64,000 nt of DNA. It comes from Caldilineaceae bacterium. Its GTDB lineage: Bacteria; Chloroflexota; Anaerolineae; Caldilineales; Caldilineaceae. The notes under the pieces were generated by a model that was not told the DNA's origin, did no database searches, and saw nothing but the letters and a program-made list of their open reading frames with translations. This document shows, piece by piece, positions 18,111 through 26,428 of this stretch; position 1 is the stretch's first letter, and each line of letters opens with the position of its first letter. The stretch is taken from assembly GCA_020634815.1 (NCBI GenBank), contig JACKBA010000006.1, forward strand, positions 1 to 64,000, in the 5' to 3' direction. A program made the translations under genes and the position numbers.

Positions 18111-19679
18111 ATGGAAAACGTCATATTGACGATCTCCCTCGTAGTCCTCTTCACCCTGATCGGGGCCGGCGTCGCCGGTTACCTGGCCTTCAAGCGTGGG
18201 CGTGAAGCGGGCATACAAGTCGAGAAGGATCGCCAGGAAGCGATGCGCCTTGGCGCAGAGGAGCAGGCCGCGCGCATCGTGGCTGAAGCCGAGTCCCAGG
18301 CCAAGCAGTTCCAACTCTCCATCAAGGAAGAGGAAGTGCAACGCCGCAAGGAGATGGACGCCGAAGCTGCGCGCCGGCGCAACGAGTTGGAGAAGATCGA
18401 GGAGCGTCTGCAGAATCGTCTGGACCAGGCGGAGCGCCGGTTGCAGCAGATCGACGCGCGTGAGCGAAAGCTCAACCAGCGCGAAAACCGCTGCAACGAG
18501 CGCGAGGCCAAGCTGACGACTGTCGAGGAGGAATGGACCGCTGAATTGCAGCGCGTCGCCAACATGAACGAAGACGAGGCGCGACTGGTTCTCCTCGATC
18601 GTGTCGAGCAGAAGTCGCGCCTGGAAATGGCGCGCAAGATCCGCGAGGTGGAAGGCCAGGCGGCCGAAGAGGCCGACCGCCGCGCCCGCGAGATCATCAC
18701 CCTGGCCCTGGAGCGCATCGCCAGCGAGCACGTGAGCGAGTTCTCGGTCAGCAGTGTCGACCTGCCCTCCGACGAGATGAAGGGGCGCATTATCGGCCGC
18801 CAGGGTCGCAACATTCGTGCTATCGAGCAGGCGCTGGGCGTCGACCTGGTCGTCGACGACACGCCCGAGGCCATCATCATCAGCAGCTATGACCCGATTC
18901 GCCGCGAAGTGGCACGCATGGCGCTGAGCAAGCTGGTGGCTGACGGCCGCATTCACCCCGCCCGCATCGAGAAAGAAGTCGAGAAGGCGCAGCAGGAGAT
19001 CGACCGCATCATCACCGAATCGGGCGAGCAGGCGATGATCGAGGCCGGCGTCTCCGGCTTGCACCGCGAGGTACAGAAAACGCTGGGTCGGCTCCGCTTC
19101 CGCACCAGTTACGGCCAGAATCAGCTCGCGCACGCCGTGGAAACGGCCAAGCTGGCCGGCCTCATCGCCGCTGAGCTACATGCCAATGTCAAAGTAGCAC
19201 GCATGGGCGGCCTTCTGCACGACCTGGGCAAGGCCGTCACGCACGAGATCGATGGCCCGCACGCCGTGGTCGGCGCCGAGATTGCCAAGCGCTACAATGT
19301 GCCGGATGTGGTCGTCAACGCGATTGCTTCGCACCATGCTGAAGTCGAGCCGGAATCCATCGAGGCAGTCATCGTGGCCGCCGCCGACGCAATTTCGGGG
19401 GCGCGGCCCGGCGCCCGTCGTGAATCGCTGGAGACCTACGTCAAGCGTGTGACCGAACTGGAGGACATCGGCAATAGCTTCAAGGGTGTCAGCCAGACCT
19501 ACGCGATCCAGGCCGGCCGCGAGATCCGCGTGATCGTGCGGCCCGATGATGTCGACGATCTGGCGGCGATTCAACTGAGTAAAGAAATCGCCAAGAAGAT
19601 TGAGGACAATTTACAGTATCCCGGCCAGATTCGCGTCACCGTGGTGCGCGAGACACGCGCCGTGGAGTATGCAAAATAG
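18111..19679 (+). CDS. rny: Ribonuclease Y
   Basis: Membrane-anchored endoribonuclease that starts mRNA decay in bacteria lacking RNase E. 522 residues: one N-terminal membrane helix (about 3-24), a long charged coiled coil (about 30-200), a KH domain with GRIIGRQGRNIRAIEQALGVDLVVDDTPE (~225-255), and an HD domain with GGLLHDLGKA (~365) and SHHAEVEPES. The order of domains is exactly that of the family. recA is upstream and spoVS downstream, as in several Firmicutes; ricT, encoding a known RNase Y partner in Bacillus, lies convergently just beyond. Confidence 0.97.
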   Translation: MENVILTISLVVLFTLIGAGVAGYLAFKRGREAGIQVEKDRQEAMRLGAEEQAARIVAEAESQAKQFQLSIKEEEVQRRKEMDAEAARRRNELEKIEERLQNRLDQAERRLQQIDARERKLNQRENRCNEREAKLTTVEEEWTAELQRVANMNEDEARLVLLDRVEQKSRLEMARKIREVEGQAAEEADRRAREIITLALERIASEHVSEFSVSSVDLPSDEMKGRIIGRQGRNIRAIEQALGVDLVVDDTPEAIIISSYDPIRREVARMALSKLVADGRIHPARIEKEVEKAQQEIDRIITESGEQAMIEAGVSGLHREVQKTLGRLRFRTSYGQNQLAHAVETAKLAGLIAAELHANVKVARMGGLLHDLGKAVTHEIDGPHAVVGAEIAKRYNVPDVVVNAIASHHAEVEPESIEAVIVAAADAISGARPGARRESLETYVKRVTELEDIGNSFKGVSQTYAIQAGREIRVIVRPDDVDDLAAIQLSKEIAKKIEDNLQYPGQIRVTVVRETRAVEYAK

Positions 19680-19815
19680 GGAAGTTCGTAAACTCGCCGT
19701 AACTTTCTGTGCGCTGTGGGCGTCATCACTACCGGACAGGCTGGCACAGGTGTGCATGACGGCCTGTACATAGCTCGAAACATGGCAACTCATTGACCCA
19801 CAGGAGGCAATTCCC

Positions 19816-20136
19816 ATGGCAGAACTCATTAAGGTCTCTGCACAATCTCGTTCTACGGCAGTCGCAGGAGCTATTGCAGGCGTGATGCGTGAGCATGGTT
19901 ACGCCGAAGTTCAGGCGATCGGGGCAAGCGCCATCAACCAGGCAGTAAAGGCGGCCACGATTGCACGGGGATACCTGGAGCAGGACGGTATCGACATCGT
20001 TCTCGTGCCCAGCTTTACCGAGGTCGAAATCGAGGGCAACGAGCGGACTGCGGTGCGCTTTTCCGTCTTCAAGCGGCCGATGGGCCTGGAAGCGCCCGCT
20101 AACGGCGTGGTGCCGTCATCGACGGTTCCGGCATAG
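19816..20136 (+). CDS. spoVS: Stage V sporulation protein S (SpoVS) family protein
   Basis: 106 residues with the SpoVS core: LIKVSAQSRSTAVAGAIAGVMREHGYAEVQAIGASAINQAVKAATIARGYL, and the later VRFSVFKRP. SpoVS is an Alba-like small nucleic-acid-binding protein found well outside spore formers. The last ~18 residues (GLEAPANGVVPSSTVPA) are an extra low-complexity tail compared with the ~86-residue Bacillus protein. AGGAGG lies 8 nt upstream of the ATG. It follows rny by 136 nt, an arrangement kept across phyla. Confidence 0.93.
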   Translation: MAELIKVSAQSRSTAVAGAIAGVMREHGYAEVQAIGASAINQAVKAATIARGYLEQDGIDIVLVPSFTEVEIEGNERTAVRFSVFKRPMGLEAPANGVVPSSTVPA

Positions 20137-20212
20137 GCTAAGCGACCAGATGGCCGCACTGCGCAATGGACGGCGGGCGGCGCCAACCGAATAGGCAAGA
20201 CTGGCAACAAAG

Positions 20213-20249
20213 AACCGGCCGGGTGAACACGCGTTCCCCGGCCGGTTTT
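20213..20249 (+). terminator. Bidirectional terminator between spoVS and ricT
   Basis: Perfect 11-bp stem (20213-20223 with 20237-20247), 13-nt loop, then TTTTC on the plus strand. It is placed to serve both convergent genes. Confidence 0.75.
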
Positions 20250-20296
20250 CGTTTGGAAGAAGCAATGGATCGTAGAATGGCGGCGACCGCAGCGCG

Positions 20297-21352
20297 TTAC
20301 TCGCCCGCCTCGGGCCGGTTACGGTTGCGGCGACGCTTGCGTTTGCGGCGCGATCCCGCTTCGTCGCCGCTGCGGCCGGACTCCGGCTGTTCGGCCGCAG
20401 CCGCCGGTTCGGGCGTTTGAGCCCGGTCGCCGGCTTTCTTGCCTTTGCGCCGCGACATCTCGGCGCGAGTGCGTGCGTTGTCCTCCTCGGCGCCGGCGCG
20501 GCGCTTGGTGGTACAGCCACCGCAGGTGCTGCACCCGTGCCCGCTGCTCGCTTTCGTGCTGATCAACTCGGCAACAGCCACCTCGATCAGCGCGTGGTTC
20601 TCGAGCATCACCGTGACCGATTCCTTCAGCGGATGGATATGCCGGACGCGGCCGGCGCCGTGGGGCGTAACGACTTCGGCCCCCAGCTTCGGCATCTTTT
20701 TGTTCTGCTCGCGGTATAGGTCGTCTTCATAAGAGAGGCAGCAGAGGAGGCGCCCGCAGACGCCGCTGATTTCGTCGGGGTTGAGCGGCAGTTGCTGGTT
20801 CTTCGCCATGCGAATGCTGACCGGCGTGAACTCGCGCAGCCAGCTCGTGCAGCAGAGCTGGCGCCCGCACTTGCCGACGCCATCGAGCAGCTTGGCTTCG
20901 TCGCGTACGCCGATCTGGCGCATCTCGATGCGCGTGCGGAAGATGCGCGCCAGTTCGCGCACCAGCGAGCGAAAGTCGACACGCTCCTCTGAGGCAAAGT
21001 AGACGAGCAGGCGACCGCCGTCGTAACTATATTCGCAGCGCACCATCTTGATATTGAGCTTGTGCTCTCGAGCCTTGACTTTGCAGACGGTGAGCGCTTC
21101 CTGCTCCTTGTGCAGCCACTGATCGCGCTGCACCATGTCCCAGGCCGTGGCACGGCGCAGCACCTTCTTCATCTCGCCGACCACCTGGCCGTTGTCGATC
21201 AAATGGGGCGGCTGTACGATCTGCGCAACTTCAGGACCGCGGGCAGTGTCCACGATGACGAAGTCCTGCGCGCCCAGATCGACCAGTCCTTCTGGGTCAA
21301 AATGGTAGAGTTTGGTAACTTGCTTGAATTGCACTCCCACCACTACGGGCAT
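20297..21352 (-). CDS. ricT: PSP1-domain protein RicT (YaaT), RNA-processing/Fe-S regulator
   Basis: 351 residues from ATG 21352, chosen because AAGGAGA lies 8 nt upstream. The PSP1 core (about 1-265) includes VVGVQFKQVTKLYHFDP, DLGAQDFVIVDTARGPEVAQI, GVGKCGRQLCCTSWL and GVCGRLLCCLSYED. These cysteines bind Fe-S clusters in the Bacillus Ric complex, which guides RNase Y. The C-terminus adds a CSTCGGC motif and a Lys/Arg-rich low-complexity tail. It lies directly downstream of holB, as in Firmicutes. Confidence 0.92.
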   Translation of the reverse strand: MPVVVGVQFKQVTKLYHFDPEGLVDLGAQDFVIVDTARGPEVAQIVQPPHLIDNGQVVGEMKKVLRRATAWDMVQRDQWLHKEQEALTVCKVKAREHKLNIKMVRCEYSYDGGRLLVYFASEERVDFRSLVRELARIFRTRIEMRQIGVRDEAKLLDGVGKCGRQLCCTSWLREFTPVSIRMAKNQQLPLNPDEISGVCGRLLCCLSYEDDLYREQNKKMPKLGAEVVTPHGAGRVRHIHPLKESVTVMLENHALIEVAVAELISTKASSGHGCSTCGGCTTKRRAGAEEDNARTRAEMSRRKGKKAGDRAQTPEPAAAAEQPESGRSGDEAGSRRKRKRRRNRNRPEAGE

Positions 21353-21470
21353 TCCGGTTTTCTCCTTGCACATCCGCGCCATTCCAGTGAAGTGGCTGCG
21401 GAAGAATCTATGTAGACAGGCAGCGCGCGGGGTCGCGGCTTGCTTGTTTCGTGAATTGGGTCAGGCCTCA

Positions 21471-22553
21471 TCACTGGTCCCGCTTGCCGGGCGACGGCAA
21501 GTTGAGCATCAACACATCCAGCGCCAGGCGTGCATTGACCGTGTGCCGCAGGTAGCCTTCGATTCGTTTGAGCGTACCCAGGTAGGCAAAGACAGCCGTG
21601 CGCTGAATTGTGCGAGCGTGTTGGCCGATTTGCTCCTGGCAGTCCACGTTGCTGCATGCGTCTCTGCTGCCCGACTGTGTCAGGAGCACGTCACGCCACC
21701 AACTCGTCCACGTCTCTAGCAAGCTGAAGCGGGCCTGGTTGTCGCGATCGGTTGCCAGTGCATTGGCAAAGGCGAGGCGCTCCAGCCGGTCGGCGCTCGT
21801 CAGCCGCCACAACGCCTCCAGGTGCGTCTTGCGCTCATCGCGACGTGACGGATTGTGCAACTGGTCGACTGCCCATCCCAACCGCCCGCCTGAAAGCCGG
21901 GCCAGGAGATCGGCATCTGTTGCCGAAGCCTGCCAGCCGGCTTGTAAAGCGTGCGCCACCTCGGCGTGCTCCAGCGTGCGCAGTTCCATTATCTGGCAGC
22001 GACTGACGATGGTCGGCAACACCTCGGCTCGATGGCGGGCCGTGAGCAGCAGCACGGCATGGGCGGGCGGCTCCTCCAGCGTCTTCAGGATCTTGTTGGC
22101 GAAGGTCGCGTTGGCGTTCTGCATGTCCTGAATCAGGAAGACCTTGCGCCGGCCCTCCATGGGTTTCAGCGCCACGTCGCGAATCAGCCCCTCGGCCTGT
22201 TCGCCGCGCAATTCCCCCTTCTGGCGATCCACGACCAACTCCTTGTCGGACTTTGCCATCGGCTGGAAAAAGCGGAAGTCCGGATGGCTGTCCTGCGCAA
22301 AGAGACGGCAGGATCGGCAGGTATGACATGGCGTCTCGCCCTCATGCGTGCATAGCAACGCCATGGCGAAGGCTCTGGCCAGCGTCGTCTTGCCCACCTG
22401 CGCCGGTCCCAGAAACAGGTAGGCATGGCTGAGCCGCGCCGTTCGCCCGTTGCTGCCGGCAGAGTTGAGTGCTCGCTTCAGTCGTTGGATAGCCCATTCG
22501 TGCCCGAAGACTGGCCAACGGCCAGCTTCAGGAGTGGGGATCGCCATTGTCAT
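21471..22553 (-). CDS. holB: DNA polymerase III delta' subunit
   Basis: Clamp-loader subunit. 360 residues with AAA+ features: FLGPAQVGKTTLARAFA (Walker A ~50), a zinc module CTHEGETPCHTCRSC (~70-84), KVFLIQDMQNANATFANKILKTLEEPP, and SRCQIMELRTL (SRC motif). The C-terminal helical collar region is weakly conserved. ricT follows on the same strand, the usual pairing. Confidence 0.93.
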   Translation of the reverse strand: MTMAIPTPEAGRWPVFGHEWAIQRLKRALNSAGSNGRTARLSHAYLFLGPAQVGKTTLARAFAMALLCTHEGETPCHTCRSCRLFAQDSHPDFRFFQPMAKSDKELVVDRQKGELRGEQAEGLIRDVALKPMEGRRKVFLIQDMQNANATFANKILKTLEEPPAHAVLLLTARHRAEVLPTIVSRCQIMELRTLEHAEVAHALQAGWQASATDADLLARLSGGRLGWAVDQLHNPSRRDERKTHLEALWRLTSADRLERLAFANALATDRDNQARFSLLETWTSWWRDVLLTQSGSRDACSNVDCQEQIGQHARTIQRTAVFAYLGTLKRIEGYLRHTVNARLALDVLMLNLPSPGKRDQ

Positions 22554-22615
22554 ACTTCGCGGATTTTAACACACTGGAGGCGGCAACCCCAAATTATGTG
22601 AATTTTACTGGCAGG

Positions 22616-22649
22616 GCAAAAGAAAGGAGCGGACCTGAAGATCCGCTCC
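22616..22649 (-). terminator. Rho-independent terminator of the rplJ-rplL operon
   Basis: On the minus strand an 8-bp stem (22649-22642 with 22633-22626) and 8-nt loop are followed by TTTCTTTTG. It lies 60 nt after the rplL stop and shows that the operon ends without rpoBC. Confidence 0.85.
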
Positions 22650-22667
22650 AATTCTTGCATATCATTT

Positions 22668-22690
22668 CCGGAGCCGTAGGGCGGCTCCGG
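22668..22690 (-). other. Second hairpin between rplL and the terminator
   Basis: Perfect 9-bp GC stem (22668-22676 with 22682-22690), 5-nt loop, no U-tract. Possibly protects the 3' end of the transcript. Confidence 0.5.
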
Positions 22691-22710
22691 CGAGGGTGCT
22701 GACAGCGAGG

Positions 22711-23091
22711 TTACTTGACCTCGACCTGGGCGCCTTCGGCCTCGAGCTTGGCCTTGGCGTCCTGGGCGGCGTCCTTGCTGACCGCGCTGAGAATCGTGGA
22801 GCCGGGCGCCTCGACGACGTCCTTGGCTTCCTTGAGACCCAGGTTGGTCAGGGCGCGCACGACCTTGATGACGTTGATCTTCTTGTCGCCGGCACCCTTG
22901 AGGATGACGTCAAACTCGGTCTGCTCTTCGACCGGCGCGGCATCGGCGGCTGCGGCGCCCGGCATGGCTGCCATGGCAACCGGAGCGGCGGCGCTGACGC
23001 CCCACTTCTCTTCGAGCATCTTGACAAGCTGCGAGGCTTCCAGCAGCGTCAGGGTATCCAACTGTTCGGCGATGGCATTCAAATCGGCCAT
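22711..23091 (-). CDS. rplL: 50S ribosomal protein L7/L12
   Basis: Stalk protein that recruits translation factors. 126 residues beginning MADLNAIAEQLDTLTLLEAS; N-terminal dimer domain, Ala/Pro hinge (AAPVAMAAMPGAAAADAAP, ~35-55), and the C-terminal domain EFDVILKGAGDKKINVIKVVRALT...GLKEAKDVVE. ATG 23091 follows CCGGAGGATAAATCTC; a longer frame from 23133 would add residues foreign to the family. Last gene of the operon. Confidence 0.97.
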   Translation of the reverse strand: MADLNAIAEQLDTLTLLEASQLVKMLEEKWGVSAAAPVAMAAMPGAAAADAAPVEEQTEFDVILKGAGDKKINVIKVVRALTNLGLKEAKDVVEAPGSTILSAVSKDAAQDAKAKLEAEGAQVEVK

Positions 23092-23188
23092 GAGATTTAT
23101 CCTCCGGAAAGTATTGTATGTTTCACAAATCAATGCGCTGTTGACACTCTCCGTGCGACGAACAGCGCCACCGTCGCACGGGCCAACA

Positions 23189-23719
23189 TTAGGCAGCTTC
23201 CTGCTGTTTCTCGACGTGGGCGTTCATGACACGCGCCAGGCTGGAGCCCGGGGCGTTGACAATCTGCACCAACTGGCGGGCCGGTGCGCTGAGCACGCCA
23301 AGCAACATGGCACGCGTCTGATCCTTGGTCGGCAGGTCGGACAGAGCATCAGCACTCTTGCCATCCAGCACTGAATTCTCCAGAATCGCGCCGGTAATCT
23401 CGACCACCTTGGCGTCCTTGATCCAGGCCTTCAGCGCCGTGACGCTTTTGCCGATATCCTCGCCGCAAAATGCAACGCCGTTGGCGCCCTTGAGCAACTC
23501 TTCCGGCGTGACGCGGCCGCTCTCGCGCAGGGCAAGCTCAAGCAGCGTATTCTTCACGACGGCGTAGGTCGTGTTGGAATCCTTGAGCTTGGCGCGCAGC
23601 GAATTGATCTGTGCCACCGTCGTACCCTGGTAGTTGGTGAAAACCAAGGCCGGCGTGTTCTCGATCAGCTCCTTGTACTGGGCGACCAGTTCTTCTTTCT
23701 TCTTCCGTGTAATAGCCAA
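23189..23719 (-). CDS. rplJ: 50S ribosomal protein L10
   Basis: Anchors the L7/L12 stalk. Starts at TTG 23719 (LAITRKKKEELVAQYKEL), decided by AAGGAGGG 7 nt upstream. The longer frame from ATG 23755 would read through the ribosome-binding site. 176 residues with VFTNYQGTTVAQINSLR, YAVVKNTLLELAL and the C-terminal L7/L12-binding helix AWIKDAKVVE...PARQLVQIVNAPGSSL. Preceded by its own promoter and a structured leader. Confidence 0.96.
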   Translation of the reverse strand: MAITRKKKEELVAQYKELIENTPALVFTNYQGTTVAQINSLRAKLKDSNTTYAVVKNTLLELALRESGRVTPEELLKGANGVAFCGEDIGKSVTALKAWIKDAKVVEITGAILENSVLDGKSADALSDLPTKDQTRAMLLGVLSAPARQLVQIVNAPGSSLARVMNAHVEKQQEAA

Positions 23720-23940
23720 GCGACATCCCTCCTTTCTGTTCGGGATTTGGTTCATAAAATCGAAACGCCCCTCTGCTGGATGCAGAAGGGCGTGAGTGGC
23801 AAAAGCGCACAGCCGAACAAATCAGGCTGCAACAACTTCTACTCATCTGCTTCGGCGGGCTGCCCGGCGTACCGGACATTTACACTTGCACCTGCTGTCT
23901 TCAGCATCAGACATAGAGGTCTGGTCGATTCAATTCCAAG
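23720..23940 (-). promoter_or_regulatory. L10 leader (autoregulatory 5' UTR of rplJ-rplL)
   Basis: About 220-nt leader between the promoter at 23946-23974 and the rplJ start. It contains a strong hairpin at 23766-23792 (11-bp stem with one G-U, 5-nt loop) and a smaller GCAGCC/GGCTGTGC stem near 23802-23830. L10 or the L10-L12 complex represses its own mRNA through such leaders in many bacteria. Assignment rests on position and structure; I did not match the full consensus. Confidence 0.6.
23766..23792 (-). terminator. Attenuator-like hairpin in the rplJ leader
   Basis: CGCCCTTCTGC pairs with GCAGAGGGGCG around ATCCA on the minus strand, followed by TTTCGATTTT. Could terminate or pause transcription inside the L10 leader. 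Confidence 0.55.
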
Positions 23941-23945
23941 ACGAT

Positions 23946-23974
23946 AGTATAGCCGAACCGCCGGCGTTGGCCAA
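23946..23974 (-). promoter_or_regulatory. Promoter of rplJ-rplL
   Basis: Minus strand: TTGGCC (23974-23969), 17-bp spacer, TATACT (23951-23946). Located between the hslO stop and the L10 leader. Confidence 0.7.
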
Positions 23975-24012
23975 ATCCGGGACGGCCAAACCGCTTCAAA
24001 ACACTATCTCGG

Positions 24013-24900
24013 TCATCCGGCCGACTCACGCAGCAGGTCATCCAGGATGGCGCTCAACTCGGCGCGGTCGAAGATGTAGCGCTCGTGGCAGAACTGGCAG
24101 TCGATGATCGCCTCGCCGTCTTCCACCAGCGACGCCACCTCCTCGGCGCCGATGAGCCGGATCGCTCGTTCGGAACGCTCGCGGCTGCACGAGCAGCGAA
24201 ATTCGAGCGGGAACGTCTCGAGCACTTCGTAGGGCTGCCCGCCGAATACAAGGTCCAGCACATATTCCGGCGTTTCGCCGGCGGCCAGCATCTCACCCAG
24301 GGGCGGCAGGTCGTCGAGCCGGTCGGCCATCTGTGAGAGCACGCTCACGTCGCCGTCGGGCATCACTTGCAGCAGCAACCCGCCCGCGGCTCGCACCGCA
24401 CCGCTGTTGTCCACGGGAACGCCGATTTCGACAAAGGACGGCACCTGCTCCGACTTCATCAGGTAGTAGGTCAGGTCGGCGTCGAGACGGCCCGTCTGTA
24501 GCGGCACGACACTTTCGTAGAGATCCTTGACGCCCAGGTCCTTGACGACTGTGAGCAGCCCTTCCTGGCCGACTGCCACCGCAACCTCGGCCGGGCCGAT
24601 GGGCGGCTGGCCGGGAATGTCGGCCGGCGCAATGTAGGCCCGGATATGGCCGTAGCTGTCGGACTCGGCGACCAACTTGCGCAGCGCCCGGCTACCCTCG
24701 ATCTTGATCGCGACATGCTGGCGGACCTTGAGCAGCGAGCCGAGCAGCGCGGCGCCGGTCAGGCCGTAGCCCAGCACCGCTGCCGACGCTGAGGTCGCCT
24801 GGTGGCGACGCGCCGTGGCCTGCGCGATCTCGCTCACGCTACACGCCAGCCCGCGGATGCCGGCCTCGCGTGCGATGGCTCGCACGACATAGTTTTTCAT
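24013..24900 (-). CDS. hslO: Hsp33 redox-regulated chaperone
   Basis: 295-residue holdase activated by oxidation. The zinc switch is intact: CSC at 236-238 and CQFC at 268-271 (CXC...CXXC). The N-terminal domain has VRAIAREAGIRGLACSVSE, GYGLTGAALLGSLLKVRQHVAIKIEG and the substrate-binding region. ATG 24900 has AAAGGAGGAA 5 nt upstream. It sits inside the rplK-rplA / rplJ-rplL cluster, flanked by a terminator-like hairpin upstream and the rplJ promoter downstream, an unusual place for this gene. Confidence 0.95.
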   Translation of the reverse strand: MKNYVVRAIAREAGIRGLACSVSEIAQATARRHQATSASAAVLGYGLTGAALLGSLLKVRQHVAIKIEGSRALRKLVAESDSYGHIRAYIAPADIPGQPPIGPAEVAVAVGQEGLLTVVKDLGVKDLYESVVPLQTGRLDADLTYYLMKSEQVPSFVEIGVPVDNSGAVRAAGGLLLQVMPDGDVSVLSQMADRLDDLPPLGEMLAAGETPEYVLDLVFGGQPYEVLETFPLEFRCSCSRERSERAIRLIGAEEVASLVEDGEAIIDCQFCHERYIFDRAELSAILDDLLRESAG

Positions 24901-24940
24901 GTCGTTCCTCCTTTGCCGGCTTCACCGCCTGCACAAGAAA

Positions 24941-24970
24941 AGAGCGGAGCCGCGTACAGGGCTCCGCTCT
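24941..24970 (-). terminator. Terminator between rplA and hslO
   Basis: Perfect 11-bp stem (24970-24960 with 24951-24941), 8-nt loop, followed on the minus strand by TTTTCTTG. No obvious new promoter precedes hslO, so read-through must supply it. Confidence 0.75.
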
Positions 24971-25006
24971 CGATTTCCCGCAATCTATTCCGGCCAAGAC
25001 CGGCGA

Positions 25007-25732
25007 TCAGGCGGCGACTTCGTCTGCCTTCAGCGCGCTGGCAGCGGCGATGTCCGTCTTGACGCCGGGGCCCATCGTGCTCGTCAGCGTGACGCGATGG
25101 ATGTAGTTGCCCTTGAGCGTGGCCGGCTTGGCCGCAATGAGCGCCTCCATCAGCGCACCCAGGTTCTGGAGCAGCTTGTCGCTGCCGAAGCTGGCCTTGC
25201 CGATGGGCACGTGAATGTTGGAAGTCTTGTCGACGCGGAATTCGACACGGCCCAGGCGCGACTCGTTGATGACCCGCGGCAGATCTTCGGCCGGGATGAT
25301 CGTGCCGGTCTTGGGGCTGGGCATGAGGCCGCGCGGGCCGAGCACCTTACCCAGGCGACCGACGATGCGCATCATGTCCGGCGTGGCCAGCACGACGTCG
25401 AAATCGGTCCAACCCTTCATGATCTGGTCGGCCAGATCTTCGGCGCCCACAAAGTCGGCGCCGGCTTCCTTGGCCAATGCCTGACCGTCGGGGCCGGCGA
25501 AGACGAGAATGCGCACCGTGCGGCCGGTGCCGTTGGGCAGCGTCACGACGCCACGCACCTGCTGGTCGGCGTAGCGCGGGTCGACACCCATGCGCAGGTG
25601 GATTTCCACGGTCTCATCGAACTTGGCGTTCGAGCAGGACTTGACCAGGTCGATGGCTTCGGCTGGCGTATAGTTTTTGAGACGGTCAACTTTGCTCTGC
25701 AATTCAACAAAGCGCTTGCTGTGTTTTGGCAT
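25007..25732 (-). CDS. rplA: 50S ribosomal protein L1
   Basis: L1 stalk protein, 241 residues. Signatures: KRFVELQSKVDRLKNYTPAEAIDLVK, AKFDETVEIHLRMGVDPRYADQQVRG, LPNGTGRTVRILVFA, GLMPSPKTGTI, and the C-terminal KGNYIHRVTLTSTMGPGVK. AAGGAG precedes the ATG. It follows rplK by 80 nt. L1 normally represses its own rplK-rplA mRNA. Confidence 0.97.
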   Translation of the reverse strand: MPKHSKRFVELQSKVDRLKNYTPAEAIDLVKSCSNAKFDETVEIHLRMGVDPRYADQQVRGVVTLPNGTGRTVRILVFAGPDGQALAKEAGADFVGAEDLADQIMKGWTDFDVVLATPDMMRIVGRLGKVLGPRGLMPSPKTGTIIPAEDLPRVINESRLGRVEFRVDKTSNIHVPIGKASFGSDKLLQNLGALMEALIAAKPATLKGNYIHRVTLTSTMGPGVKTDIAAASALKADEVAA

Positions 25733-25812
25733 GATTCACTCCTTGGTGGTCTTAACGGGCGTGACAGCCCTCCCACGGTTCAAACGATAAGTCACGGGAT
25801 TGCGCGTCCCGT

Positions 25813-26238
25813 TCAGTCCACCACATTGACGCCCATGCTGCGGGCGGTGCCTTCGACCATGCGCATGGCGCTTTCCAGGCTCACGCCTTCCAGGTCCTTG
25901 AGCTTGACTTCGGCAATCTCGCGTACCTGGGCCTTGGTGATCTTGCCCACCTTGGTCTTGTTCGGCTCGGCGCTGCCGCGCGGGACGCCGGCAGCCTTCT
26001 TGATCAAGTCACCGGCCGGCGGCGTCTTGGTCACGAAAGTGAACGAACCATCCGTGAAGATGCTGATGTCGACGGGGATGATCTGCCCCATCTGCCCCTG
26101 CGTGCGGGCGTTGTACTCCTTGCAGAAGCCCATGATGTTGACACCCTGCGGGCCGAGGGCGGTACCCACGGGCGGCGCCGGGTTGGCCTTGCCGGCCGGC
26201 AACTGCAATTTGACGATAGCCTTGAGTTTCTTTGCCAT
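25813..26238 (-). CDS. rplK: 50S ribosomal protein L11
   Basis: 141 residues: IVKLQLPAGKANPAPPVGTALGPQGVNIMGFCKEYNA, then SFTFVTKTPPAGDLIKKAAG and the C-terminal rRNA-binding helix. Forms the GTPase-associated centre with 23S rRNA. ATG 26238 has AGAAGGAG upstream. Downstream of nusG in the standard order. Confidence 0.97.
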   Translation of the reverse strand: MAKKLKAIVKLQLPAGKANPAPPVGTALGPQGVNIMGFCKEYNARTQGQMGQIIPVDISIFTDGSFTFVTKTPPAGDLIKKAAGVPRGSAEPNKTKVGKITKAQVREIAEVKLKDLEGVSLESAMRMVEGTARSMGVNVVD

Positions 26239-26393
26239 TTTTCACTCCTTCTGAGACTGGTGAACGCTTCTCCCCGACTGGCAATCGGGCTTCAGCTCCC
26301 AGGCCCAGCAACAAAAGATTGAATCTATTTGCTCAACCCCGGACCAGTGTACAATCGTCACCCGGTGCACGGCCAGTGTCGGCTTGCCGAATC

Positions 26394-26428
26394 ATTGACC
26401 GTTGACCGTTGACCATTGACCATTGATC
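26394..26428. repeat. Five tandem 7-bp repeats at the nusG stop
   Basis: Five heptads (A/G)TTGACC, the last degenerate (ATTGATC), abutting and overlapping the nusG stop codon (27-29). Simple tandem repeat; similar GTCAATG runs occur between genes in other genomes. Role unknown. Confidence 0.8.

Noticed and set aside
23538..23879. 113-codon frame starting at an ATG just after the rplJ ribosome-binding site
   Set aside because: Out of frame with L10; the TTG at 23719 in the L10 frame has better spacing and gives the conserved protein.
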